Part shown: in pieces, positions 42,250 to 54,600 of the stretch
How the letters are laid out: the number at the start of each line of letters is the position of its first letter
How positions within the stretch are numbered: position 1 is the first letter of the stretch
Source of the DNA: Candidula unifasciata
Lineage: Eukaryota > Mollusca > Gastropoda > Stylommatophora > Geomitridae
NCBI GenBank assembly: GCA_905116865.2
Contig: CAJHNH020007667.1
Span: 813,212-877,211 of the forward strand
Direction of reading: 5' to 3'
Length of the DNA: 64,000 nt
Notes under the pieces: generated by a model
The model's database searches: none
Told to the model about the DNA's origin: nothing
What the model saw: the letters and a program-made list of their open reading frames with translations, nothing else
Translations under genes and position numbers: made by a program

Positions 42250-42430
42250 CATTGGGTGCTGAGGGAGATAAAGGTTTCTAGTTCTTACACTTCTGGCTGC
42301 CTCAATCATAGATAATTTGTATCTTTTAGTTTCTCTGCTGTAATCTTGGTCTTGTTCTTGAACCAAGAGCTCTATATCCTTCATTTTAGTGTACTGTAAG
42401 GCTCACAAAGCATTCTCTCTAAGTGGACAG
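42250..42430 (-). repeat. Dispersed LINE-type fragment downstream of MRPL4
   Basis: GCTGAGGGAGATAAAGGTTT and CTCACAAAGCATTCTCT are shared with 27960-28150 and in part with 44800-45060. Confidence 0.4.
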
Positions 42431-42436
42431 TCCATT

Positions 42437-42442
42437 TTTATT
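42437..42442 (-). promoter_or_regulatory. MRPL4: MRPL4 polyadenylation signal AATAAA
   Basis: TTTATT on the + strand reads AATAAA on the - strand, 41 nt after the stop codon. Confidence 0.6.
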
Positions 42443-42482
42443 AATTAAATAATGACAAAAACATGGCCTATTACAAAACATT

Positions 42483-42694
42483 TTAATTGTTGCCTATTGG
42501 GGCACTAAAACTCTTCAGCATTGTAGTATCTTGCTTTGGGTGTTTTCGGAAATCTTCTGGCCTCAGTGTGTTGACAAACTTCTCTTGACGGTGCGTTGTG
42601 TGAACTTCATCCAGCAGCTTGCCTTCAATTCTCTCCAAGGCTGCCAGTGTTAACACCAGAGTTTCATGTTTCAGCATTGAAAACACATTGAGAC
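42483..42694 (-). CDS. MRPL4: MRPL4 coding exon 10 (C-terminus)
   Basis: Acceptor AACCACAG. It encodes [20 protein letters not shown] followed by [12 protein letters not shown] and a diverged, basic tail ending in TAA at 42485-42483. Confidence 0.93.
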
Positions 42695-45600
42695 CTGTGG
42701 TTTATGGTATTAACAAACAAACAAATGATTAATTGCATATCAAATTTTTTTAAAATATGCAACTCTTGATTATATAATTTTCAAACCAAATTACATATTT
42801 TAAATTCTAATACATGTATACATTCGCTTTGGTATACGCTCAATTTGGTATACATTCTGTTTAGATGCAAAAACGAATGTTTGGAATGTGAACTTGCATG
42901 AGTAAAAATCAAGCGCGACGGATTGGAAATAATTATAGCAGAAGGCATGGTACCAGGAAGGAGGTGGGGGGGGAGGGGGGAGGGCGCGACCGACACAAAG
43001 ATGGGCACAGGATATAAGTGACTCCTTGACTCCTTGAGTATGAAAGTACATGAGGCGGGAGAACTGGCGAGAGACCAAGTTTCTTTCAGGCAGACTGATG
43101 AGAGCGACGTTCTGCAAAGGACCTGCTACATGATGATGAGTACAAAATTAGTCACATCCGTACCTTCCTAGCAGGCACTAGACTCTTCTCAGTAAGGTAA
43201 AGCAAAGTTGAACTTTCACTTATTTCATGTAATCGATTTATTTACAATAAGGCAATATATAAATTATTTTATGCAACCCTGTCAACAAGATTCTTTTTAA
43301 AAATGGGAACAGATTTATCCTCCATTTATTTCTTATGGGAAAATAAGTTTGGCATATCTACCGTTTGGTACACGTACAAGGATCAGTAACGGTTTAAGTA
43401 AATATACTGAGGTACCACTGTATTTCAGTTTTTAACATAAACTAGTAAAGGTTGGAGAGATGCTAAAGACATGGAATGACAGTTTTACACATTTAAAAAC
43501 AAATGGCTGAGGAAATGTGCATAAAGTGAGATGAATTCAAGAAAGGCGAGAAAGTAGAGAGATGCCAGGTCAACCGCTGGCACCAACAATCATAATAAGA
43601 CAAAAAGGATGGCGCTATATTGGGCATATCATGACGTGAAACAGAGAATCCTCAACCATGCACTGAAATCGGAAACAAATAGGCTCTCAGTGACAAGCTT
43701 GGATTTTGGAGTATTAATCAGTTTTCATACAAATCAAAAGGGCTGAAACTTATGACACCAAACAGGCAGGCAAGCCTATTAGCTATTGGGGCATCGCAGC
43801 CCCCTGAGCCACTAAAAAAGAAGGATTTCTTCATGTTTTTTTTTTATATGAAGGTAGGTAATCACTAAATCCAAATAGAGCAAAGAAATAACCGCTTGTC
43901 TTCTCTTTAACCAAGAAAAAATGGTGTTGGTTGACATAGCAACAGGAGAGCAAAGTGATGCCATCATGTTTATTATGATGCCACAGTGAGAGAACAAAAT
44001 CAATTCATTCACCCAAAACATATCTCAAACACTAAGGGGGAAAAAGGGGGGGGGGGGGGTGTAAATATAATCACACCCACCATGTCTACAATGAGCTTGG
44101 CTCCCAGGTCGACCCAGCCTTGAGTGGGTACGGGTGCAGTCCCGGGAAGTAAAAGCGGCCGGTGTGATGCTGACCACATCACCCATCTTGTGCCGATTGG
44201 TCTATAAAAATATAGGTCTAGCCCTATATGCCTAATGGCGTGGAAAAGATTACTTTTTTACTTATCATGTTTACACACTATGAAGTTGCAACAAGTACTA
44301 AAGTTGTTACACAGGCATTTTGGCCACTGCCCAAAAAAATGTCATGTGTCATGTCAGCAAAAACCTGTTAAAGTCAGGAAGCCTGTTTTCTCTGCCAACA
44401 AGATTAAACTTCATATCTGCAACAATACATTTACAAGGACGAATCTGATTTTCTTACCATAAGCTGGCAAAATGTTGAAGCCACGTATCTGACTCACAGA
44501 AACAGCAATATTCTCTGGCATGACATCAGTGCTGCATAGAGAAAGGACAAGTTAGTCATAATTGTCCTCCAATTATGAAGAAAAATAAAACGGCAGTGTA
44601 GAAGATAAAAGAACAACAAATAATGAATAACTGGAGAAATCGTCCAATCCTAAGATGTGCTGCTGGTTTTAGGAAAAGCGTCTGCTATGAATGTAAAGTC
44701 CTTTGCGGCAGTGGCATATTCTGTGGCACTCTATCAACCCAAGGAGTGATTTCTTCTTCTATCTCTAGCTGTAATCTTCATATCTGTTATAACCCACCAG
44801 ATTCCTTTGTCTCATAGAATCTTCCTCTTTATTTCCTGCTTTAGACTTCAGATGTCAAAGGAGACATAAAGTTATTTTTCCTCTTCTGGTTACTTCAACC
44901 ACAGACAACAGAAACACATTGTGCTGTTGTAGAGTTTATCTGATGATATCTTTCCATATTCTTTTTGGTTCACCTCATGGTCAATGCTCCTTTCCTCATT
45001 TGGTGTATGCCTTGTATAGTATGGCATCATAAGGCTTTCATGCAGACAACTAGATCTGCTGTCTTAGTATGTAATTTAGAATCGGTTCTGTCCTGACTTT
45101 TCTCTTATTACATTATTGATAATCACTTCTGGTTTTTTTTTAGTGTGAGATGTTCCTAGCAAGTGGCCTGCAGTTCTGCAGAGAGAGAGAGAGAGGCCAT
45201 ATGGAACAAAACCTTGTTCTGATCATCTTAACTTTCAATTTTAAATAGCATCAATTGAAAATACTTTCACCAACAGTGTGCAGTCAAGTCTGGATAAGTA
45301 GAAGGTATAGCGACCTAAGGAAATTGTTTGACCTCTACTTATCCGGATAGCACATATAGTAGTAGTGAGTGTACATTAGTATGATGCAGTGGCATTGAGT
45401 AAAACTGTACCACTTAGTTAAACAAATAGCAATACATTATCAGAAATGTTGAAATATTTAATCGTCAGTTCAAAAGTCAGGGCTGCTAACAAATATGACA
45501 ACACATCAGAAGGGGAAAAAACAGAAAATCCAAATAAAACATTACAGAAAAAAACCATCAGTCTTACAATAAAACCCCATTCCATTCCCCCCCCCCCCCA

Positions 45601-48600
45601 ACCATAACACAAAATCTTGTGTACTAGACACAACCACAGGGAAAAGACAGCTATCTTCTTTTTCTTCTTCAACATTCAGAGCCCTTGAGGTTCATTGCAG
45701 ATATCACTCGCCTCCATTCATCTCTCTGGTTGGCCTTCTCTTTCCAGTTGGTGACATCAAGTGTTTTCAGGTCTGTCTGGACATTATCTCTCCATCTTCT
45801 TCTTGGTCTGCCTTGTGGTCTATGACCATTCATCTCTCTTGTGTAAACAGTTGTTACTTCTCTGTCATCTGACATTCTTTCAATATGCCCCAACCATTTC
45901 AGTCTATTAGCTCTCATGCTGCCAGTGATCAGTGGTGATTTAAACAGATTATGAATTTAGTAAAAAAAACAGTTATGGGGCAGTAAATTTAGTAAACCAG
46001 AAAAAGGGTTCGAAGATAAAAATATAGAGGAAAGGAAGAAGAAAGAGAGCGTGAGGAAGACTCAGGGGAGGAGATGAAGACAGCAGACGAGAGGGATAGA
46101 GAGGAAAAAGGAAGAAGAAACAGAGAGTGGCAGGAGGGAGAAGAGAGAGAGAACAGAGAGAGGAAAGAGGGAGGGAAAGAAATGAGATGTCATAAGAGAA
46201 GTAGAAGAGTGAAAGAGGGAAGGAGAAAGAGCAGACAAGGGTAAGATATTAGGGAAGCTAGAATGCTGATCACCAAACATGGGATATCTAAGTAACATCA
46301 CTTTGCCTTTCCCCACCTCCTTCGAATGTGAACCTAGAAGCAACTGCTGGCGAGGCGACCACTCCAGCCCCGTGTCTGGCTGTCCCCATGTATCCACGGG
46401 TTGCAATATTTCCATTTATTATACAGCTCCCTTTTCATGCTTATAAAGAGCGGCATGTAATAATTAACAAGAACAGTCAGACTTAAACATAACGCGTATA
46501 CAGTCACGTTTTTACTCTTGGGTTAGACAAATCCAAATATTTGAGTTAACAGAATTCAACTTATCGGGGCTTTTTCTCGAAAATTGTCTTATCAGAGTTT
46601 GACTTAAGCAGTCTCTACTGTACTATATTTTGACTATTACAATTATTTTTATCCCAAGCCCCCTCTCCCCTCCAAATATATATATATTTATAAAAGATCA
46701 CACCGAAAATATGGAGAATTTCTCTTGACAATATATATACTCACTCATCAACAAACAAGACTGAATAACCCCAGAATCGGACATCAGTTAGCTCCTGCAG
46801 ATACTATGAAGTAAAAAGAGATAAAATTAATAGGATTTAAATCCATCTGACACTGTTAAATTTTTTTAATGTTTTATTTCTCATTGTGTTTACATTTTAA
46901 TAACACACTATGTCTCATTTTGTTTAAAATTTAATAACACATATTACATATATACAAAACATATAATTGTTAGATGTGTGATGAGGATAACCTGTCGATT
47001 AACTAACATATATTTTCAATGTCACAGATTCAACAAATGGCAGAACCTTACAATGTAAGGCCTGTATATGCAAATCTCTCTATTCAAAATCTCTCCCTCT
47101 CATGCACACACATACACACAGTGAGAAACAGGCAGAGGCAGAATGAAAGACAGAAACATAGACAGAGTATGAGAGAAAGCATGGAATCTTGGTTGCTGAA
47201 CAATTTGTTGTTAAAAGACTTTAGAAACTTCTTCTTCTTCTTTGCGCTCACTAGCTGTAAAACTCCGGCGGAAAGTTCTGGTTGTCCGTCCACTTCTGGA
47301 CTGCAGTCCTGTTCCAGAACCTGAGTGTTGCGTGTGCATCCGTTTGACAGATCCGACTCATTTGTGTGCAGACTGGTGGTTCCTTGCCTATCAGGCAGAT
47401 GCACTCCGACTTTGAAAGAAGCTCCCAATTAGTCGACTCTTACGACATGCTTTTGGGTAGGCAGTGGGTCTATTCTTGTTTTCCCTATAATAGGGCCCTG
47501 GAACCCACACAGGGGACTTTAGAAACTAATTAGATTTTTTTAAACATTTTTTTCCCTATAAGAACTAATTTAAAATGGATGATTGTGTACCAGACCTTTT
47601 TAAGAATATTTAATACATAAAACTATACAAAAATCAATCAAATCATTTAATACATAAAACTATACAAAAATCAATCAAATCATTTAATACATAAAACTAT
47701 ACAAAAATCAATCAAATCATTGACAATATCTTTCAGGTCAAACTGATTACCCTAGAAGTCACTGGTTGCTCCTTACCTGTTCAAAGTGTGTGTATTTTCT
47801 ATATAAGGTCAGTATGTCAGTGTATTTATGACAAAAATTTCATTATTATGTGGCATGGCTTTCAGCACAGGTGTTCATAGTTCCCAAGAATCATGGATCA
47901 GGTCAGTGTACTTGTTTCATCCAAGACATCCAGTTATTTATCTCTCTGTCATCCATTAGCAGTGGGATTATTCTCAGGTCTCCCAAAATGGGACTCTAGA
48001 ATCTACATGGGGAAGGAACGACACTATCAGATAAGTTATTATGGAGCAGATCCTTTGCAGAACCTCGTTCTCATCACAGTCTGTCTGAAAGAAACTCAGT
48101 CTTTTGCCAGCTCTCCTGCCTCGTGTACTTTCAAATGCAAAAAGTCACTTATATCCTGTGCCCATCTTCATGTTGCTGCTATTATTTTTTTTATTATCAG
48201 ATAAGATTGTGCGCACACACACAAAAAACAGATGTTGAAAAGTGTATGCAATTTGCTACAATGCACCAACAGCGGCTACCAGGTCAAAAGAACTTCATTT
48301 AAAAATATCTAAAAAGAGGACACATTAGAAGACAAATGATTTCAGAATCAACATCACAGTATAACAGGCATACTCAATGATGTTCAGTGTTCTGCAGAAA
48401 ATGTCTCAAAGGTGCAGATCGTCTCAGAAGAAAATGGACTGAGGACATGCATCCATGGAAAATGGCAGTGAGCATCAGCCAGGGGTGCCAGAATCGAAGG
48501 GCTCAGGTATACTGAGCAACCCCCACCCCCTATTTCTGAAAGGTAGGGTGAACTTGAGCTCCTTCCCCTATAAAATTTGCAAGGGGGTTAAGTAGTTTAA

Positions 48601-51600
48601 TTAGCAATGCATAGACTGTCTTTTTAAGTATCTGTCTGTCTGTATATTTAATACATTATTATATGCATTAGCCACTAAGCACATAATAACACCTACAGTT
48701 GGAAAAAAGGTAGGTAAAGGACCATTTTCCACACCTTCAGGTGTATTGGGCATATAGGGCTAGACCTATATTTTGTAGACCAATCAATCAGCTCTTGGTG
48801 GGTGACGTCACGCTGACCACCTTTACTCCCCAGGAAAGGTGATAACAACTATAATAATTATTATTCTTTCCCACTTAAATGCCCCCTCCCCCATGTTTTC
48901 TTTATGTCAGCACAGTCCATCAAGCGCTAGACCATGAAGTATTCCTCCTCACTAGAATTTAACACTTCACTGTAACAGTGGAAGACGCTGATGGTGATGC
49001 CAAAAACCAGCCCTCATTTGTTTCAACTTACCTCAGGCTCTGAAGTGGGTATATCAAAGGAGTCAACAATGACCAGGTCATTCTGTTGAGTAAAAAAACA
49101 AGAGAAATCAGATATAAAGATATCAAATTAAGTCATTTAAAATGGTCAATTACTTGCACTCACTAAATAAACAGTGTGACTTTTCCACTATATTCTGTCT
49201 TTCTATTGTCTTTCTCTGCTTAAAGCTGTTAGGAGTCGCAGGCATGGCTAATGATCAGTTTCCGAGATAGTGCATGCGCCTTAGCTTGCTGCATGGTGAT
49301 ATGTTGAGTATCAGCAAGTTGTTAATTCCATCTATCCATATTCTTCTTGGCCTTCCTCTGGGTCTTGATGTTTCAATTCTCACATTGTATAGGTTTATTC
49401 TGACCAGGTGGCCAAACCATTTTAGTCTTTATTTTTCAAAAAATCTAATTGCAGGTGTTGTTTCCACCATTCTAATGATATCTTTGTTTATGTTATTTGT
49501 TTTCTTGTTATTTTGACTGTTTTTCTCAAACATCTTATTTCACACATCATTAGTTTCCACTCATGCTCTTCTGTGAATGCCTAGGTTTGGCAATGGTAAC
49601 ACAATAGTAGTACAGAAAAATCCTGGCTGAATTAGGCACAACAAAATACATGTAATGCTAGTCCGATTTCAATTAATTCCACAGCCTATCATTAGAGTTA
49701 TTATCAATCCTCTAATCTCTACAATAAAAATTGGGAGCAACGGATCTCCAATGTGCATTCTCTCTCTATCTTGTCCTAGTTGTACACATTATGAGACTTA
49801 CTCTTATTCTTCTTCCTTTTTAACGACTGTAAACTCTGACAGAGAGTTCTGGTTGTTCGTCCACTTCTGGAGTTTGGTCTTGTTCTAGAACTTGAGTTTT
49901 CAATGCACAATTATTTTATAAATCTGGCCTATTTGCATGCAGGCTGATAGATCCTCGCCTCTCAGGCAGATGCACTCCAATTTCATGCCTCTTAGCTCAG
50001 TTTGAGAAACACTGAATGGTACGGTGTTTGACACAGTTTGAGAAACACTGAATGGTAAGGTGTTTAAAAATGGATTACCTGTGCATATTTACAAGACAGA
50101 GCTGCCCTAAGACCGAGGGCTCTATCATATCGGGATAGCATGTAAAAATAGCTTTTGGGGCCTCGAGGACCATGAGCTTTGGCACCTGAAACAGAATAAT
50201 TAAAGAGAAGTTAGTCATTAGTCTCGGTTCTATCCTCACAGCAAATGCATTACCTCATAACTGCTTCTTATATGTGCCAGCAAAAATCCCACACAATACT
50301 CATCATAATGTAAAAAGTAAAACAAGACTAGTCATGAAAAGATCTGCAGCATGAGCAAACACTAAACGTATAAGATAGCTGCCCAATTGCTAATGCCAAC
50401 AGTCTGCCACTTAAACTGGAATTCACTGGTGAAGGAAGCAACAGCCATGACAAAATCAGCAACCCGCCTGGCCACGCTCAATAGCACAAATGAGCAGCTA
50501 ATAACACAAACTACAGTGCGCACACACAGAAGATAAATTCATGTTCTTTTTTTCTTCTTCTTTCGTTCGCTTGAAATAGATCATCTATATCTGCAATGTT
50601 GCCTCTAGTATGAACTTCACTGTCTATTTTAATTCACTCAGTGACCCTTAAAATTGTGCTTGTACCGGTGTTTCTCTTGGCCAAAAGTGTTGCCTTAATA
50701 TGTTGTATCTGGGACAGTCTTGGAGGACAAGATCTGTTGTCTCAGGTGCCAGTCCACATGTACACAAGGCTGATTTGCCAATCTTAAATTTTGTGTACAT
50801 GCGGCTGCGAAGTCGACTGTGTCCTGTTCTAGGGCGTAGAATATTGATTTGCTCAAGTCTGTCCATTATATGGTAATTGTCGTCTGCCAGTTTGGTGGCT
50901 TTCTGATTGATTTGATTATTCTCTTCTTCTGTTCAAAAGAGACTGGTACGTCAGGTTGTTCTTCATTTGCACCTTCGTTAGCTAGTTTATCAGCTCTTTC
51001 ATTTCTGGGAACTCAACAGCAAAATGGTATCCAGTGCATAGCTAACTTACACGGGTTGCCTAGTTCAGAGAGTAGTTTGTAAACCAGGTTTCATATTAAA
51101 CCTACAGCTCAGTGTTACACCAAGCACCCAACTCATTAGCACGAAGAAGGACTCATGTGGTACAGGTCCAGATATGAGAGAAAGGTGATTCATAAAAGTA
51201 ATTATGAAATAATTGACTTATATAAAAAGGATCAAAATATAAAAATGCAATTATAAATTGGATCATGAAATACTTGACTATTTTGAAAGAGATCATGAGT
51301 TATCTTGGTTACTGTGGGGGGGAAAAAAAGGATCCTGACTTACCTCATTATAAAAGAGGATGTTTACGAGATGCACATTTAACGCTATTGGCTGCGTGTG
51401 CCTGTGCAGCTTTCAGGTTAGGATATGAATATGAACCAAATAGCTTTTTAAAAAATCATGTTGACATTAGATTTTTCCAGTAGCCTCAGGAAAAGAGGTC
51501 AAAGCAGGAGTCACCAGAAACACATTTCATTAGACCCAGGGGGAATGTATTTCATTTAATGCTTCACCCTGTTTATGTTGAATTTAGAATCGACATCACA

Positions 51601-54600
51601 GCACTCGGGACACCCCTATAAGCTCTCCGTCCCCACCTTCAGCAGCAAGCGAAGAGTTAAAATTCAGATGGTACCAGTAACTGTCTGATTGTATATCTGT
51701 CTCGCCTTTCCCCTGAGTGTCGAGCGTCGGCCAGATCCCCTTGTAACCCCTCGCAGTGCCATTCTCCTCAGACCGTAATGATCTATCTGTTCCTCGGCAC
51801 TGATCACCCGCTCCCAAAGGGCCCTCACAACATCCAGCTTGTCAAATATCAGTTCACCACAAAGTGGTGCAGAACCGGCCAGTCTATCTGCTTGCTCATT
51901 TCCTAACACACCGGCATAACCTGGAGAAAATATCCAAAGGATGCTAACTACCCAGGACCTCTGAAGTGATGCCTGCTACTCTGCACGGAGCATGCCTGTC
52001 TCCACCTTTCTCAGCATGCTCTGTGAGTCAGTTACAATGACGACATGTGTGTACAGCTGATTCTCAAGGCAGCAGTGACTGCCTCCACCTCCATTCTCAA
52101 ACTGTTCATGTTTATTGATTAATATCTTTATATATCTCCGAAAGAAAAATTTTAATGCAGATAAATAAATGTATTAGTGCCCTGTGTAAAAATGTACTTT
52201 TTAAAGAAATTGGAAAAGGGGGGGGGGGGGGGGGGGGGGGGGGGGAGGGGGGTTTCTTGCGGATTTATGACACCCCTAATCTGTTTTAGCATTCACTGGG
52301 CAAAAGGAGGGATTCTCGTGGGCTTACAACACTCATCCCCCCGCCCTCTTTAGCATTCACTGGGCGAAAGGGCTAAAATTTTGGAAACAACACAGTATAA
52401 CAAAGCAATTTTGCAAAATGCTTTTGAAAACAAAGTCCAATGTCCAAGTTTATCTAGTAACTGCTAGCTAGCTAAACTTTCATAACAGAACAAACTAACC
52501 TTGAATCCATAATGGTGATCTGCAGCTGCCATGTCGAGCCCTGCCTGTACCTTTCTGAGGCCAGGGCTTTCTGCCACCTCCTGGCATTTCAGCTCGTGAC
52601 GGCTCAAAGTTGTAATCCTGTCAAGTAGGCAAAACAATTTAGATTACATGTGCGGATGACTTTTTTTTTTAACATAGTCCAAATGTAGAAACTGTTGTTA
52701 GGGTCGCCAGCTTCCTTCCTGATCACCTTTCCTTCCCAGAATATTCTAGAAATTGTAGCAGGTGATCATCAGTCCCTGGGGACCATGGAGTTTGCAGCTG
52801 GTTTTGGCAACAGCATCTGCTATGACTGTAAAGTCCAATGCAGGATTGAAAGTCTCTGCCAGGAGTGAAAGTCTCTGCCACATAGTATACATAAAACATA
52901 GATATGCTATAATTCTGAGGCTGGTTTTCCCTCAGATGTCTCCTTTCAATAGCTTGCTGCATATGGCCTCTTTCAAACTGCAACAGTCTTTCTCCCTCTG
53001 TCTGCCTCCAAAGGAGTCGGTCTGCAGCTGATCTCTCCCAAGTGTCTGTGCCAATGTTAATATCTAGATGTTTTTACTAAAACATAAGAGACACACATAT
53101 ACCAGTGATTGTTTTATTTGTATGCAGACTGTCAGTCCCACATCTCTCAAACAGATACACTCCACCTTTAAAAGGAACACCCTTGATTAGTCATCTTTTT
53201 TTCCTGAAAAGGGGGGGGGGGGGGGGGGGGGGTATTTTGTCCCCCAAAATGGGGAACGTTAAATTCAAATCTGAAGATTCTAATGTAACCCTTTGTTTAG
53301 CACACACCATGTAGCACTGGTAATCATCTGTCCACTGCCTAAACTGTCAACTATAATCTGATACAGGTTGTTCCCCCACAACATGATGTCAAATTGTCCA
53401 ACATCTCTTTTTATTCCCTTTTGCCTGCCTCTCCCTTGAACCTTTCAGCTGTTAAAACATTCTCCTCATGAAGTGCCCACAGAATGTGTGAACATTTCAT
53501 CTTCTTCCTACAGTCCACTCTCTGTGAGGTGTTGGGAATCTCATGTCTATCAAAAGCCTTTTGTCTCATGTACTGTCAATAATTTCTGTTATAGTTTCTT
53601 TCATGATGCCAAATTTGCTAAAATTACATTTTGGGTCGGTGGCGGGGTCGTCTTCGTCTGTTGCTGCTTCCATTTCTGTTATCAAGATGCGTTCCAGTTT
53701 TCCCTTTCTCACGTTATGCTAAAATATTGTGTCAACCATGTACAGATAATAGAAAATTAGATATGAACAGCTGGACAATGAAAACAATCAAGATGACAGA
53801 ACACAGATTCTAAACACACACAAAACACTGCATACAAATAAGCCAGATTGGCAAAATAATGTGCACCAAAACTGAAGTTCTGGAACAAAACTAAAGCCTT
53901 GAAGTGGACAAAGAACTTGAACTTTCTGCCAGAGTTTACAGCTTGTGAACGTGAAGAAGAAGAAGAAAAGCGATGAAAAAAGCAGATGTTAAAATATTAC
54001 AGCACAGATAATCATAAACAGATCAAAATAAAAAGAAACTTTTGCGGCAAGGTCAATCCAAGGCTTTACCGGACAGATAACCAACCATAAACAAATCAAC
54101 ACAAAAAGTAGCTTTTGCGGCAAGGTCATTTCAAGGCACTCTAAGAAATAAACAGTCAGTATTTTCTGGACACCTAATGAGATGAAATAAACTGTAAAAC
54201 TTGGCAACAACCGGCAAACTTGCTGGGAAAAGAGCAAGGAGGAAAATAGATTTAAAAAAAAAAACACCCAGATGACTTGGCCACATGGCCTGACCAGGAC
54301 AGAAACATTGACATGACTTGTGATTCTGGTCATCATATGAGATGGTGAATCATGGACCACCTACATATATTGGCACTGCAAATGAAGAACAAATATTCAA
54401 CCTCATACAACTATAATAACTGGAAAAGCCTAACTGTGTCAACAAATCCCTGCAGAAGTTGGATGTGTCGGCCGAAAAGAACAAAAACGGCAGCCATGCT
54501 GTAAATGTGCATAAAGCAAATACAAAATTGGATGAAAGCAGAAGAAAAAACAACTATAATTATAATATTAAAATATTTTATATATTTTAATTACAAAGAT

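Larger units (their letters stand above)
45281..46620. mobile_element. Candidate pogo-like TIR element with nested LINE, MRPL4 intron 8
   Basis: The left end CAGTCAAGTCTGGATAAGT and the reverse of the right end CAGTAGAGACTGCTTAAGT match at 14 of 19 bases, in the style of Tigger/pogo termini. The right end is followed by TA; the left is preceded by TG rather than TA. No transposase frame is present. The inside holds a purine-rich module and an RTE-like 3' end. Confidence 0.35.
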
